Positions 52,850-63,170 are shown, counted from the first letter of the stretch. The stretch: DNA of 64,000 nucleotides from Pantoea sp. Lij88 (GCF_030062155.1 NZ_CP118269.1:372001-436000); one strand, 5' to 3'. The notes: generated by a model not told the origin, from the sequence alone. A program made the numbers and translations.

Positions 52850-53830
52850 TCAGCTGGATGCGCGTTCAACGCGCGTCCAGGGCAGCACCTCACGAATCAC
52901 CGGCGCGTTCGGGTTACGGATCTTCTGCAGCAGTAGCTGCACGCTGCGCGCGCCCAGCTGATTCATCGGCTGTTCAATAGTGGTGAGCGGCGGATTCAGG
53001 CTGCGGGTAAACGGCACGCCATCAAATCCGACTACCGCCAGATCTTCCGGGACGCGCAGACCCGCTTCCAGCGCCGCATGTACCACGCCCACCGCCAGCA
53101 CATCTGAAACCGCAAACACCGCATCCGGCGGTTCCGGCAGCGCCATCAACTCCCTCAGCCCCTGGCTGCCCGCCTCAGGAGAGATTTCGTAAGTATAGGA
53201 GACGCCGGACCACGCATACCCCAGCTCCTCAATCGCCTGCCGGTAACCCTTTTCACGATGATGCGAGTAGAGGTAACGCATGTCGCCATTGACCAGCCCG
53301 ATACGTTTACGTCCCTTACCCGCGAGGTAATGAACGGTGTCGCGCGCGGCTTCAAGGTGATCAATGCTGACCGAGGAGGCGGGGATATCCGGATCAAATT
53401 CACAGCACTGCACCCAGGGCGCACCGGCGATCAGCGCCTGGAGATCCTGCAAACCGGAGGCGGCATCCATCGTAATCACGCCATCCACCACTTTTCCGGT
53501 CAGCAGCGAGAGATAGGCAGCTTCACGCTGGAGTTGTGAGGCGGAGTTGCAGAGCAGGATGTGATAGCCATGCAGTTCCGCTTCGGCCTCAATGCCCTGA
53601 ACCACGCGTGAACAGAACGGGTTCGTGATATCCGAGATCAGCACCAGCAGCATGTGGCTTTGCGCCGTGCGCAGCTGACGCGCCAGTAAGTTGGGCTGAT
53701 AGTCGCAGGCAGAGATTGCCGCCAGAACTTTCTCACGCGTATCGGGCTTTACGCCAGGATGCGCGTTGAGAACCCGCGATACCGTGGCTTTGGACACGCC
53801 AGCCAGCTGAGCGACTTTCTCGATCGACAT
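52850..53830 (-). CDS. LacI/GalR-family transcriptional regulator
   Basis: A 325-residue regulator. The N-terminal helix-turn-helix is complete (MSIEKVAQLAGVSKATVSRV), with a hinge-helix region (PNLLARQLRT) and a periplasmic-binding-type sensor domain (LVLISDITNPFCSRVVQGIE, AVVGFDGVPF). The ligand is unknown. It is divergent from tauA across 236 bases and convergent with the LysE-type gene. Start at 53830 is fixed by the family N-terminus; AAGG lies 12 bases upstream. Control of tau by a LacI-type protein would be unusual. Confidence 0.9.
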   Translation of the reverse strand: MSIEKVAQLAGVSKATVSRVLNAHPGVKPDTREKVLAAISACDYQPNLLARQLRTAQSHMLLVLISDITNPFCSRVVQGIEAEAELHGYHILLCNSASQLQREAAYLSLLTGKVVDGVITMDAASGLQDLQALIAGAPWVQCCEFDPDIPASSVSIDHLEAARDTVHYLAGKGRKRIGLVNGDMRYLYSHHREKGYRQAIEELGYAWSGVSYTYEISPEAGSQGLRELMALPEPPDAVFAVSDVLAVGVVHAALEAGLRVPEDLAVVGFDGVPFTRSLNPPLTTIEQPMNQLGARSVQLLLQKIRNPNAPVIREVLPWTRVERASS

Positions 53831-54066
53831 CGGATTCACAGACCTTAACAGGCAATAATGGGGAACGCATATCAATAGCACAGGGACAATGTGAGCGCCT
53901 GACATTTTTGCTTACTTTAGCTATTTTCAGCATTTGCGATTTTCAGCTTAGTTTTGCAGATAGTGATCTAAGAACTTATTTCTATTAGGGATAATTTTTA
54001 ATTCCTTTATGAAACTATTGTGCGCAGAGACACTGCCTCCACGATAAAAACGGTGGGGTAGTGATC
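53831..54066. promoter_or_regulatory. Divergent control region of the LacI-type regulator and tauABCD
   Basis: This AT-rich spacer contains a direct repeat ATTTTCAGC at 53923-53931 and 53939-53947 (16-base period) and a GATAAT -10-like hexamer near 53990. I see no CG-centred palindrome typical of LacI operators. Cbl/CysB sites are degenerate and cannot be called by eye. Confidence 0.4.
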
Positions 54067-55044
54067 ATGGCAGCAACACGTTTAACTTTCTTGGCCGCAG
54101 CGCTGGCGCTGCTGGCATTTCAGGCTGATGCGGTCAATGTCACCGTCGCGTACCAGACCTCCGCCGAACCGGCAAAAGTGGCACAGGCTGACAATAGCTT
54201 TGCGAAAGAGAGCGGGGCCAGCGTCGACTGGCGTAAGTTTGACAGCGGCGCAGGGGTATTACGCGCGCTGGCGTCGGGCGACGTCCAGATCGGTAACATC
54301 GGCTCCAGTCCGTTAGCGGTCGCGGCGGCGCAGAAGCTGCCGATCGAAGCCTTTTTGCTCGCCTCTCAGCTGGGCAACTCTGAAGCGCTGGTGGTGAAGA
54401 AAACCATCACGACTCCCAAAGATCTCATTGGCAAGCGCATCGCGGTGCCGTTCATCTCCACCACCCACTACAGCCTGCTGGCTGCGCTGAAACACTGGGG
54501 CATCAAGCCGTCGCAGGTACAGCTGATCAATCTGCAGCCGCCTGCGATTATCGCGGCCTGGCAACGTGGCGACATTGATGGTGCTTACGTCTGGGCGCCT
54601 GCGGTGAATGAACTGGAGAAAGAGGGCAAGGTGCTGACCGATTCTGCGGAAGTGGGAAGCTGGGGATCGCCAACACTGGATGTCTGGGTGGTCCGCAAAG
54701 ATTTCGCCGAACAGCATCCGGAGATCGTGACCGCCTTTGCCCGCAGCGCGCTTGATGCACAACAGGCCTATCTTAACAGCCCCGACAGCTGGCTGAAGCA
54801 GCCCGATAATCTCAGCAAACTCTCTCGCCTTAGCGGCGTGCCGGAAGCGCAGGTGCCGGATCTGGTGAAGGGCAATACCTATCTCACGGCGCAGCAGCAG
54901 GTTGAGCAGCTGGGCAAGCCGGTCAATAAAGCCATCGTCGATACCGCTCAGTTCCTGAAGGCGCAGGGCAGAGTGCCGCAGGCGGATAACGACTACAGCA
55001 GCTACGTGACCTCCCGTTTCGTCGCGCCATTAGTTAAACCGTAA
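54067..55044 (+). CDS. tauA: TauA, taurine ABC transporter substrate-binding protein
   Basis: A 325-residue periplasmic binding protein with a signal peptide ending near QADAV. The ligand-domain hallmarks VAYQTSAEPAKVAQ and GNIGSSPLAVAAAQKLP agree with the TauA/SsuA family; linkage to tauD points to taurine. The ATG at 54067 with GGGG eight bases upstream is preferred over a GTG two codons earlier. It starts a compact tauABCD operon, with nine bases to tauB. Confidence 0.92.
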   Translation: MAATRLTFLAAALALLAFQADAVNVTVAYQTSAEPAKVAQADNSFAKESGASVDWRKFDSGAGVLRALASGDVQIGNIGSSPLAVAAAQKLPIEAFLLASQLGNSEALVVKKTITTPKDLIGKRIAVPFISTTHYSLLAALKHWGIKPSQVQLINLQPPAIIAAWQRGDIDGAYVWAPAVNELEKEGKVLTDSAEVGSWGSPTLDVWVVRKDFAEQHPEIVTAFARSALDAQQAYLNSPDSWLKQPDNLSKLSRLSGVPEAQVPDLVKGNTYLTAQQQVEQLGKPVNKAIVDTAQFLKAQGRVPQADNDYSSYVTSRFVAPLVKP

Positions 55045-55053
55045 GGAGGCACT

Positions 55054-55821
55054 ATGCTGCGCATCGCTCACCTTAATGCCCGTTATGCCGGACAGCCGGT
55101 GTTGCAGGATATCAATCTGCAACTGGATAGCCATGAACTGCTGGTGGTGCTCGGTCCCTCTGGTTGTGGCAAAACCACGCTGCTGAATCTGGTTGCCGGC
55201 TTTCTGCCGGTGGAGTCGGGCAGCATCACGCTGGATAACCAGCCGGTGACCGGGCCAGGTGCGGAGCGCGGCGTGGTGTTTCAGAATGAAGGTTTATTAC
55301 CGTGGCGCAACGTGCTGGATAACGTCGCCTTTGGCCTGCAGCTGGCGGGGATGTCGCGACCGGCGCGCGAGGCCATCGCACGGAAGCTCATCAGGCAGGT
55401 GGGGCTGGAAGGTGCGGAGAAGCGCGCTATCTGGCAGTTGTCCGGCGGTCAGCGTCAGCGGGTCGGCATTGCGCGCGCGCTGGCTACCGATCCGCAACTG
55501 CTGCTGCTGGACGAGCCCTTCGGCGCACTGGATGCCTTTACCCGCGAGCAGATGCAGACCCTGCTGCTGACGCTGTGGCGCGACAGCGGTAAACAGATCC
55601 TGCTGATTACACACGATATAGAAGAGGCGATTTTCCTGGCCAGCGAACTGATTCTGTTGTCGCCAGGCCCGGGCCGCATCGTGGAGCGACTGCGTCCGGG
55701 GTTTGGTCAGCGTTTTGCCGCGGGCGAGTCGTGCCGCAGCATCAAATCCGATCCGCAGTTTATCGCCCAGCGCGAGTATGTGCTGAGCCGGGTATTTGAT
55801 CAGCGGGAGGCATTTGCATGA
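55054..55821 (+). CDS. tauB: TauB, taurine ABC transporter ATPase
   Basis: A 255-residue ABC ATPase with Walker [10 protein letters not shown] (34-42), a Q-loop ([13 protein letters not shown]), the signature LSGGQRQR and Walker [13 protein letters not shown], then a switch His in [10 protein letters not shown]. It energises uptake of taurine with TauC. It overlaps tauC by four bases. Confidence 0.93.
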   Translation: MLRIAHLNARYAGQPVLQDINLQLDSHELLVVLGPSGCGKTTLLNLVAGFLPVESGSITLDNQPVTGPGAERGVVFQNEGLLPWRNVLDNVAFGLQLAGMSRPAREAIARKLIRQVGLEGAEKRAIWQLSGGQRQRVGIARALATDPQLLLLDEPFGALDAFTREQMQTLLLTLWRDSGKQILLITHDIEEAIFLASELILLSPGPGRIVERLRPGFGQRFAAGESCRSIKSDPQFIAQREYVLSRVFDQREAFA

Positions 55822-56645
55822 GCGCGTTAATTCACGACAAGTCTCTGCCGGTGCGCCGTCGTCTGCGCTGGCCGTTTTCAACGGCTTTTACGCTGAGCAT
55901 GCTGAGTCTCTCTCTGCTGTTGCTGCTCTGGTGGGGCGTGACCGCACTGGGCCTGATTGCTCCGCTGTTCCTGCCGTCACCACAACAGGTGTTTAGCAAG
56001 CTGCTGCTGATTGCCAGCGCGCAGGGCTTTATGGATGCCACGCTGTGGCAGCATCTGGCCGCCAGCCTGACGCGGATGCTGATTGCCCTGACGGCGGCTG
56101 CCGCTATCGGCATTCCGGTGGGGATTCTGATGGGCCTCAGCCCGGTAGCATGCGGGCTGCTCGATCCGCTGATTGAAATTTATCGTCCGATTCCGCCGCT
56201 CGCCTATCTGCCGCTGATGGTGATCTGGTTCGGCATTGGTGAGACGTCGAAAATCCTGCTGATCTACCTGGCCATCTTCGCGCCGGTGACACTTTCCACC
56301 CTGGCCGGGGTGCGTAATACGCAGCAGGTGCGGATTCGTGCGGCACGCTCGCTGGGGGCTAACCGCTGGCAGCTGCTGCGCTGGGTGATTCTGCCGGGCG
56401 CGCTGCCGGAGATTCTGACCGGTCTGCGCATCGGGCTGGGTGTTGGCTGGTCAACGCTGGTGGCAGCGGAGCTGATTGCTGCCACGCGGGGGCTCGGTTT
56501 TATGGTGCAGTCAGCGGGAGAATTCCTCGCCACCGATGTGGTGCTGGCGGGTATCGCCGTGATCGCCTTTATCGCTTTTAGTTTAGAACTCGGACTTCGC
56601 GCGTTGCAGCGCCGTCTGACGCCCTGGAGTGGAGAACAATCATGA
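55818..56645 (+). CDS. tauC: TauC, taurine ABC transporter permease
   Basis: A 275-residue inner-membrane permease with about six helices and the EAA loop ([20 protein letters not shown]), which docks onto TauB. A basic N-terminal stretch precedes the first helix. It overlaps tauB and tauD by four bases each (ATGA), so the operon is translationally coupled. Confidence 0.93.
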   Translation: MSALIHDKSLPVRRRLRWPFSTAFTLSMLSLSLLLLLWWGVTALGLIAPLFLPSPQQVFSKLLLIASAQGFMDATLWQHLAASLTRMLIALTAAAAIGIPVGILMGLSPVACGLLDPLIEIYRPIPPLAYLPLMVIWFGIGETSKILLIYLAIFAPVTLSTLAGVRNTQQVRIRAARSLGANRWQLLRWVILPGALPEILTGLRIGLGVGWSTLVAAELIAATRGLGFMVQSAGEFLATDVVLAGIAVIAFIAFSLELGLRALQRRLTPWSGEQS

Positions 56646-57481
56646 ATGAACGTCTGAGTTTTACCCCGCTTGGCCCGTATATCGGTGCGCAGGTCTCAAA
56701 CCTGGATGTTTCTCGTCCATTAAGTGATGCGCAGTTTGAGCAGCTTTATCATGGCCTGCTGCGTCATCAGGTGCTGTTTCTGCGTGGACAGAAAATAACG
56801 CCGGAACAGCACCGCGCACTGGCGATTCGCTTTGGCGATCTGCATATCCACCCGGTCTATCCGCATGCGGAGGGCGTTGAGGAGATTATCGTGCTCGATA
56901 CCCATCAGGATAATCCGCCGGATAATGATAACTGGCACACCGATGTCACCTTTATCGAGACACCTCCGGCTGTGGCGCTGCTGGCCTCGAAGGTGCTGCC
57001 GGAAGCGGGCGGTGACACGCTCTGGACCAGTGGCATTGCGGCTTACGAGGCGCTTTCGGAACCCTTTAAGCAACTACTGGCCGGGTTAAACGCCGAGCAT
57101 GATTTCAAAAAGTCATTTCAGGAGTACAAGTACCGCAAAACCGAAGAGGAGCACCAGCGCTGGCAGCAGGCGGTGGCAAAACATCCGCCGGTGCAGCATC
57201 CGGTGATCCGCACGCATCCGGTGAGCGGTAAAAAGGCGCTGTTTGTGAACGAGGGTTTTACCACGCGGATCCTGGATTTAAGTGAGAAGGAGAGTGATGC
57301 GGTGCTGGGCTTCCTGTTTGCGCATGCCACTAAACCGGAGTTTCAGGTGCGCTGGCGCTGGCAGCCAGACGATCTGGCTATCTGGGACAATCGGGTCACG
57401 CAGCATTATGCCAATGCCGACTACTATCCTGCGCGGCGGATCATGCAGCGGGCAACCGTGCTGGGCGATAAGCCCCGTTAG
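56642..57481 (+). CDS. tauD: TauD, taurine dioxygenase (2-oxoglutarate dependent)
   Basis: A 279-residue Fe(II)/2-oxoglutarate dioxygenase. The facial triad His99, Asp101 (NWHTDVTF) and His255 (TQHYAN) has the same numbering as E. coli TauD, and the 2-oxoglutarate-binding Arg266 follows in YYPARR. It hydroxylates taurine, which then releases sulfite and aminoacetaldehyde. This confirms taurine rather than a general sulfonate as the likely substrate of the operon. Confidence 0.95.
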   Translation: MNERLSFTPLGPYIGAQVSNLDVSRPLSDAQFEQLYHGLLRHQVLFLRGQKITPEQHRALAIRFGDLHIHPVYPHAEGVEEIIVLDTHQDNPPDNDNWHTDVTFIETPPAVALLASKVLPEAGGDTLWTSGIAAYEALSEPFKQLLAGLNAEHDFKKSFQEYKYRKTEEEHQRWQQAVAKHPPVQHPVIRTHPVSGKKALFVNEGFTTRILDLSEKESDAVLGFLFAHATKPEFQVRWRWQPDDLAIWDNRVTQHYANADYYPARRIMQRATVLGDKPR

Positions 57482-57486
57482 AAGAG

Positions 57487-57519
57487 ATTCTCCCCGCAAG
57501 CGGGGAGAATGTTGTTATG
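57487..57519 (+). terminator. Terminator after tauD
   Basis: A perfect 10-bp stem ATTCTCCCCG / CGGGGAGAAT with a CAAG loop is followed by GTTGTTAT. It lies six bases after the tauD stop and faces convergent yheS. Confidence 0.75.
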
Positions 57520-59419
57520 AGGCCATAATCTGTTCGAGCTGTTCCTGGGCTTCCAGCCACGCCATCTCAACCTCTTCCAGCGCAGATTTACTCTCCGCCT
57601 GACGCTGCAGCGCGGTGGTCAGGTCCGCTTTACGGCTCTGATCATAAATCGCACTGTCTGAGAGCTGCGCTTCGGCATCGGCCAGCTGGCTCTGCCATTT
57701 GCTCATCTGCTTTTCCAGCTTCTCTATCTCTTTGCGCAGCGGCTGGGTCTGGGTGCGCAGCTCGGCATCACGGCGCTTCTGGTCTTTACGCGCCTGGGCG
57801 CTGTTGCCGTTATCCTGCTTCGGCGCGGCATCCTGTTGCGCCTGCTGTTTCTGCAGATCGCTCAGCCACTGCTGATAATCTTCGAGGTCGCCCTCAAACA
57901 CATCCACTTTGCCATCATGCACCAGATAGAGATCGTCGGTGGTCGCACGCAGCAGGTGACGGTCGTGCGAGACCACGACCAGTGCACCTTCGAAGTCGAT
58001 CAGCGCTTCGGTCAATGCCTGGCGCATATCAAGATCCAGATGGTTGGTCGGTTCATCCAGCAGCAGCAGGTTAGGGCGCTGCCAGACAATCAGCGCCAGC
58101 ACCAGTCGCGCTTTCTCACCGCCGGAGAAGCGCTCGGTGTGCTCAGTGACTTTGTCGCCGCGGAAATCGAAGCCGCCCAGATAGTCGCGCAGCTGCTGCT
58201 CCAGCACGTCAGGTGCTATGCGCGCCAGATGCTGCAGCGGTGACTCATCGGCCCGCAGGTACTCCAGCTGATGCTGCGCGAAGTAACCGAGCTTGATCCC
58301 TTTGGCCAGCCCCATTTTGCCGGCCATCGCCTCCAGTTCACCCGCCAGCAGCTTAATCAGCGTCGATTTACCGGCGCCGTTACGTCCCAGCAGGCCGATG
58401 CGCGAGCCTGGCACCAGGTTGAGCTTGATGGCGTCGAGAATGATGCGATCGCCATAACCTGCGGTGACCTTCTCCATCTTCATCAGTGGATTAGGCAGGT
58501 TCTCCGGCTTGCGGAAGGTAAAGCTGAACGTGTTGTCGACATGGGCAGGCGCAATCATCTCCATGCGTTCCAGCATTTTGATACGGCTCTGTGCCTGCTT
58601 CGCCTTGGTGGCCTGCGCACGGAAGCGATCAATATAGCTGTGTAAATGCGCGACTTTCTCCTGCTGACTCTCATACAGCGCCTGCTGCTGAGCCAGTTTC
58701 GCGACGCGCTGCCGCTCAAAGGAGCTGTAGTTGCCGGTGTATTCGAACATCGACTCCTGTTCGATATGGATAATTTTGTCGATGACCGGATCGAGGAAGT
58801 CACGATCGTGCGAGATAAGGATCAGCGTGCCTTCATAACTCTTCAGCCAGCGCTCCAGCCAGATCACCGCATCGAGATCGAGGTGGTTGGTCGGTTCATC
58901 CAGCAGCAGCAGATCGGAACGGCAAATCAGCGCCTGAGCCAGGTTGAGGCGCATGCGCCAGCCACCGGAGAAGTCGCTGACCGGACGCTGCAGCTGTTCC
59001 TGGCTGAAGCCCAGACCGTGCAGCAGGCTTGAGGCGCGCGCATGGATGCTCCACGCCTGCACCGCATCCAGCTTGCCATGCAGCAGCGCGATGGCATTGC
59101 CATCGTCGCGCAGATTGGCGTCCGCCAGTTCTGCTTCAAGCTGGCGGAACTGGCGATCGCCATCAATCACGTACTCCAGCGCGGCTTTATCCAGCGCAGG
59201 GGTTTCCTGATTCACCCAGGCCAGCGCCCAGTGAGAGGGAAACGTGACGGTACCGGCATCGCTGGTGATTTCACCTTTTAACAGCGACAGCAGCGTGGAT
59301 TTACCACAGCCGTTTTTACCCACCAGCCCGACCTTCTGGCCGGGATTGATGGTGGCGGTAGCGTTGTCGAGCAGGACGCGGATGCCGCGGCGAATTTGTA
59401 AGGCTGAGAAGACAATCAT
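57515..59419 (-). CDS. yheS: YheS, ABC-F family ATPase
   Basis: A 634-residue soluble protein with two ABC domains and no membrane helices. The first has GLVGKNGCGKSTLL and the second GLLGRNGAGKSTLIK; both have LLLLDEPTNHLDLD Walker B motifs. A linker between them (about 245-310) and a charged coiled-coil C-terminus (about 535-634) are typical. ABC-F proteins act on ribosomes. It keeps its E. coli place next to kefG, but its other neighbour yheT is now 5.3 kb away. Confidence 0.95.
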   Translation of the reverse strand: MIVFSALQIRRGIRVLLDNATATINPGQKVGLVGKNGCGKSTLLSLLKGEITSDAGTVTFPSHWALAWVNQETPALDKAALEYVIDGDRQFRQLEAELADANLRDDGNAIALLHGKLDAVQAWSIHARASSLLHGLGFSQEQLQRPVSDFSGGWRMRLNLAQALICRSDLLLLDEPTNHLDLDAVIWLERWLKSYEGTLILISHDRDFLDPVIDKIIHIEQESMFEYTGNYSSFERQRVAKLAQQQALYESQQEKVAHLHSYIDRFRAQATKAKQAQSRIKMLERMEMIAPAHVDNTFSFTFRKPENLPNPLMKMEKVTAGYGDRIILDAIKLNLVPGSRIGLLGRNGAGKSTLIKLLAGELEAMAGKMGLAKGIKLGYFAQHQLEYLRADESPLQHLARIAPDVLEQQLRDYLGGFDFRGDKVTEHTERFSGGEKARLVLALIVWQRPNLLLLDEPTNHLDLDMRQALTEALIDFEGALVVVSHDRHLLRATTDDLYLVHDGKVDVFEGDLEDYQQWLSDLQKQQAQQDAAPKQDNGNSAQARKDQKRRDAELRTQTQPLRKEIEKLEKQMSKWQSQLADAEAQLSDSAIYDQSRKADLTTALQRQAESKSALEEVEMAWLEAQEQLEQIMAS

Positions 59420-59531
59420 GTAAGCGCCGTATCGTCAGAATATGTTAATTTACTGGCAACATAATGAGATTTTGCTGCGTCGTGCATGGTAGCGGAAAAC
59501 CGCACCAATGACGACGCTTTGGAGGGAAAGG

Positions 59532-60083
59532 ATGTCGCAGCCACCCAGGGTTTTGCTGCTTTATGCTCATCCGGAATCACAGGATTCGGTCGCGAATCGG
59601 ATTTTGCTGCAGCCGGCTCAGGCACTGGAACATGTCACCGTGCACGATCTGTACGCGACCTATCCGGATTTTTTTATCGATATTCATCATGAACAACAAT
59701 TACTGCGCGAACATGACGTCATCATTTTCCAGCATCCGCTCTATACCTATAGCTGTCCGGCGCTGCTGAAAGAGTGGCTGGATCGGGTGCTGTCGCGCGG
59801 CTTCGCCAATGGCGTGGATGGCAATGCGCTGGAAGGTAAGTACTGGCGCAGCGTTGTGACGACCGGAGAGCCGGAAAGCGCCTTTAAACAGCAGGGCCTG
59901 AACCGCTATTCGCTCAACGACATTATGCGTCCCTTTGAGCTGACCGCGCAGATGTGCCGTATGCACTGGATGCCGCCGATGATCGTCTACTGGGCGCGTC
60001 GTCAGAGTCCGGAATTAATGAAAAATTACGCCCGCGCCTATGGCGACTGGCTGGCAGCACCGCTGCCGAATGGAGGGGTATAG
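59532..60083 (+). CDS. kefG: KefG, ancillary subunit of the KefB potassium efflux system
   Basis: A 183-residue flavodoxin-fold protein of the NQO1/MdaB type ([17 protein letters not shown]). It is needed for full activity of KefB. The ATG at 59532 follows GGAGGG. Its stop codon touches the kefB start, so the two are translationally coupled. Confidence 0.93.
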   Translation: MSQPPRVLLLYAHPESQDSVANRILLQPAQALEHVTVHDLYATYPDFFIDIHHEQQLLREHDVIIFQHPLYTYSCPALLKEWLDRVLSRGFANGVDGNALEGKYWRSVVTTGEPESAFKQQGLNRYSLNDIMRPFELTAQMCRMHWMPPMIVYWARRQSPELMKNYARAYGDWLAAPLPNGGV

Positions 60084-61892
60084 ATGGAAGGGCAAACGCT
60101 GCTGACCGCCGGGGTGATTTATCTGGTCGCGGCGGTCTTGATTGTGCCGGTGGCAGCTCGCCTCGGTATTGGTGCCGTTCTGGGCTATCTGGTGGCGGGT
60201 ATCGCCATCGGCCCGTGGGGATTAGGCTTCATCAGCGACGTCGACGAGATTCTTCACTTCTCTGAACTCGGCGTGGTTTTCCTGATGTTTATTATCGGGC
60301 TGGAGCTGAACCCGGCAAAGCTGTGGGCGCTGCGCCGCTCCATTTTTGGCGTCGGCGCGGCGCAGGTCATCTTCTCAGCGGCGATTCTCGGCGGCTTATT
60401 GTGGCTGACCGACTTTAGCTGGCAGGCGGCGATCATCGGCGGGATTGGTCTGGCGATGTCTTCGACCGCTATGGCGCTGCAGCTGATGATGGATAAAGGC
60501 ATGAACCGCAGCGAAGCGGGGCAGCTGGGCTTTTCGGTGCTGCTGTTTCAGGATATCGCGGTAATTCCTGCCCTGGCGCTGATCCCGCTGCTGGCCGGAA
60601 CCGACAGCGGCCATATCGACTGGATGAAGGTTGGCATGAAAGTGCTGGCGTTTGCCGGGATGCTGGTGGGCGGGCGTTATCTGCTGCGGCCGATCTTCCG
60701 TTACATCGCCGCGTCGGGCGTACGCGAAGTCTTTACCGCGGCGTCGCTGCTGCTGGTGCTGGGTTCGGCGCTGTTTATGGATGCGCTGGGGCTGTCGATG
60801 GCGCTGGGAACGTTTATCGCCGGGATCCTGCTGGCGGAGAGCGAATATCGCCATGAGCTGGAAGTCGCTATCGACCCGTTCAAGGGTTTACTGCTGGGCC
60901 TGTTCTTTATTTCGGTGGGCATGGCGCTCAACCTCGGTGTGCTCTATACCCATATTATGACCATCCTGCTGGGCGTCGTGACGCTGGTGGCGGTGAAAAC
61001 GCTGGTGCTCTATCTGCTGGGGCGTATTTATGGTCTGCGCAGTTCCGAGCGGCAGCAGTTCGCGGGCGTGCTGAGTCAGGGGGGCGAGTTCGCCTTTGTG
61101 CTCTTTTCCGCGGCGTCCTCGGCAAAGCTCTTCTCTGGCGATCAACTGCCGATGCTGCTGGTGACGGTGACGCTGTCGATGATGACCACGCCGTTGCTGA
61201 TGCAGGGTATCGATCGGCTGCTGGCACGCCGCTTTAACGAGCCGGATGAAAATGCGGAGAAACATTTTGTCGAAGACGATCAGCCGCAGGTGATTGTGGT
61301 GGGCTTTGGTCGCTTCGGTCAGGTGATAGGCCGCCTGCTGATGGCGAATAACAAACGCATCACCGTGCTGGAGCGCGACATCAGTGTGGTGAGCCTGATG
61401 CGGAAATATGGCTACAAGGTCTATTACGGCGACGCCACCGAGCTGGAGTTACTGCGTGCCGCCGGTGCGGCCAGCGCGCAGTCGATTGTGATCACCTGTA
61501 ATGAGCCGGAAGATGTGATGACTATCGTGCATCTGTGCCAGCAGCATTTCCCGCAGTTGCAGATTCAGGCGCGCGCCCGGGGCCGTGTGGAAGCGCATGA
61601 GCTGTTACAGGCAGGCGTCACGCAGTTCTCACGTGAGACCTTCTCCAGTGCGCTGGAGCTGGGACGTAAAACATTGATGTCGCTGGGGATGCATCCGCAT
61701 CAGGCCCACCGCGCCCAGCAGCATTTCCGCCGGCTTGATATGCGAATGCTGCGCGAGCTGGTGCCGACGCTTTCTGAAAGCGCGGCGCAGGCGTCACGCG
61801 TCCGTGAAGCGCGGCGTGAACTGGAAGATATCTTCCAGCGTGAGATGCAGCGCGAGAAGCGACAGATCGACGGCTGGGACGATGATCAATAA
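60084..61892 (+). CDS. kefB: KefB, glutathione-gated K+ efflux antiporter
   Basis: A 602-residue CPA2 antiporter with about 12 helices (residues 1-380) carrying the [10 protein letters not shown] motif, then a cytoplasmic RCK/KTN domain (about 400-520, [17 protein letters not shown]) and a charged C-terminal helix. Glutathione holds it closed; electrophile adducts open it, so the cell is acidified and protected. KefB rather than KefC is supported by the kefG partner and place. Confidence 0.95.
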   Translation: MEGQTLLTAGVIYLVAAVLIVPVAARLGIGAVLGYLVAGIAIGPWGLGFISDVDEILHFSELGVVFLMFIIGLELNPAKLWALRRSIFGVGAAQVIFSAAILGGLLWLTDFSWQAAIIGGIGLAMSSTAMALQLMMDKGMNRSEAGQLGFSVLLFQDIAVIPALALIPLLAGTDSGHIDWMKVGMKVLAFAGMLVGGRYLLRPIFRYIAASGVREVFTAASLLLVLGSALFMDALGLSMALGTFIAGILLAESEYRHELEVAIDPFKGLLLGLFFISVGMALNLGVLYTHIMTILLGVVTLVAVKTLVLYLLGRIYGLRSSERQQFAGVLSQGGEFAFVLFSAASSAKLFSGDQLPMLLVTVTLSMMTTPLLMQGIDRLLARRFNEPDENAEKHFVEDDQPQVIVVGFGRFGQVIGRLLMANNKRITVLERDISVVSLMRKYGYKVYYGDATELELLRAAGAASAQSIVITCNEPEDVMTIVHLCQQHFPQLQIQARARGRVEAHELLQAGVTQFSRETFSSALELGRKTLMSLGMHPHQAHRAQQHFRRLDMRMLRELVPTLSESAAQASRVREARRELEDIFQREMQREKRQIDGWDDDQ

Positions 61893-61915
61893 CCTCTTTA
61901 AACAGGCAGAAGCTA

Positions 61916-62110
61916 ATGCGTAAACGTTTTATTGCCGGTGCGACATGCCCGCACTGTCAGGAGAAGGACACGCTGGCGATGTGGCGTGAAAATAATGTCG
62001 ATGTGGTGGAGTGCGTGAAGTGTGGTCACCAGATGCGCGAGGCGGATAAACAGGCGCGCGATCAGGTTCGCACCAATGAGCAGGTTATCGGCATTTTCCA
62101 TCCTGAGTAG
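61916..62110 (+). CDS. yheV: YheV, small zinc-ribbon-like protein
   Basis: A 64-residue protein with two CxxC pairs (ATCPHCQEKD and VECVKCGHQM), a likely zinc ribbon, ending QVIGIFHPE. It matches E. coli YheV and its place between kefB and slyD. Function is unknown. Confidence 0.9.
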   Translation: MRKRFIAGATCPHCQEKDTLAMWRENNVDVVECVKCGHQMREADKQARDQVRTNEQVIGIFHPE

Positions 62111-62307
62111 CGGAATCGGGCAGCTTTTTTTACGCTTAAACTTACAGCGGGATTGAATTCCGTTACAATTGCCGCCATTAAGGCTGAAGTCGCAAGAGAA
62201 AGTGAAACCCCTCTTGTACTCAGCCCCGAACCTTTCTGGTTGGTGTTATTGCACGCAAGAATAGACCAATGAGACGGGATCTCAGCTCTCAACGGTTAGG
62301 AGATATC

Positions 62308-62856
62308 ATGAAAGTAGCAAAAGACCTGGTGGTAAGCCTGGCCTATCAGGTACGTACAGAAGACGGCGTGTTAGTTGACGAGTCACCGGTGAGTGCACCG
62401 TTAGACTACCTGCACGGTCATGGTTCCCTGATTTCTGGTCTGGAAAATGCGCTGGAAGACCACGTTGCCGGCGACAAGTTTGATGTGCATATCCCGGCAA
62501 ACGATGCTTACGGTCAGTACGATGACAACTTGGTGCAGCGCGTTCCTAAAGACGTCTTCATGGGCGTTGACGAACTGCAGGTTGGCATGCGCTTCCTGGC
62601 AGAGACCGATCAGGGTCCGGTACCGGTAGAAATCACCGAAGTGGAAGACGATCACGTCGTGGTTGATGGTAATCACATGCTGGCGGGTCAGAACCTGAAC
62701 TTCAACGTCGAAGTGGTTGCTATCCGTGAAGCCACACCGGAAGAACTGGCTCATGGCCACGTTCACGGTGCAGATGGCCATCATCATGACCATGATCACG
62801 ACCACGATCACGGTAAAGGCGGTTGTGGTACTGGTGGTTGCGGCTGCAGCCACTAA
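62308..62856 (+). CDS. slyD: SlyD, FKBP-type peptidyl-prolyl isomerase and metallochaperone
   Basis: A 182-residue protein with a cytoplasmic FKBP domain (about 1-70 and 130-150), an inserted chaperone flap (about 70-130) and a His/Asp/Cys-rich tail. The tail contains HHHDHDHDHDH and CGTGGCGC, and it binds nickel and other metals for hydrogenase maturation. The tail is shorter than in E. coli (196 residues). Start at 62308 follows TTAGGAGA. A UUCG-loop terminator follows. Confidence 0.96.
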   Translation: MKVAKDLVVSLAYQVRTEDGVLVDESPVSAPLDYLHGHGSLISGLENALEDHVAGDKFDVHIPANDAYGQYDDNLVQRVPKDVFMGVDELQVGMRFLAETDQGPVPVEITEVEDDHVVVDGNHMLAGQNLNFNVEVVAIREATPEELAHGHVHGADGHHHDHDHDHDHGKGGCGTGGCGCSH

Positions 62857-62872
62857 GTCTCAACAGACCTTT

Positions 62873-62901
62873 AAAGGCCACCTTCGGGTGGCCTTTCTTT
62901 T
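62873..62901 (+). terminator. Intrinsic terminator after slyD
   Basis: A perfect 10-bp stem AAAGGCCACC / GGTGGCCTTT capped by a stable TTCG tetraloop is followed by CTTTTGG. Confidence 0.88.
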
Positions 62902-62951
62902 GGCTGTCATTCTGGTGTTTCCCGGCTTTATCGGGACCAGATGGCCCGCCA

Positions 62952-63170
62952 TCAGTAGTGCGGAGGCGGGGTCTCTTCAGACTGTGAGGCGACGATCGAG
63001 GGCGCATTCGCTTTGAGCTTGTCGGTTAAGATGCGCATTTGCTCACGCATCTTATTCATCTCCAGCTCGTGCTGAACCACCGCACTGTTCAGCTGATCGA
63101 TAGTCATCTCCTGAAAGGCCAGTTTACTTTCCAGCGTCTCCAGACGCTGTTCCCACTCAGATTGTTGCAT
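62952..63170 (-). CDS. slyX: SlyX, small coiled-coil protein
   Basis: A 72-residue protein with a heptad-rich helix ([18 protein letters not shown]) and a Pro/His end (ETPPPHY), as in E. coli SlyX. Function is unknown. AACAGGTC precedes the ATG. It lies between slyD and fkpA in the usual order. Confidence 0.93.
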   Translation of the reverse strand: MQQSEWEQRLETLESKLAFQEMTIDQLNSAVVQHELEMNKMREQMRILTDKLKANAPSIVASQSEETPPPHY

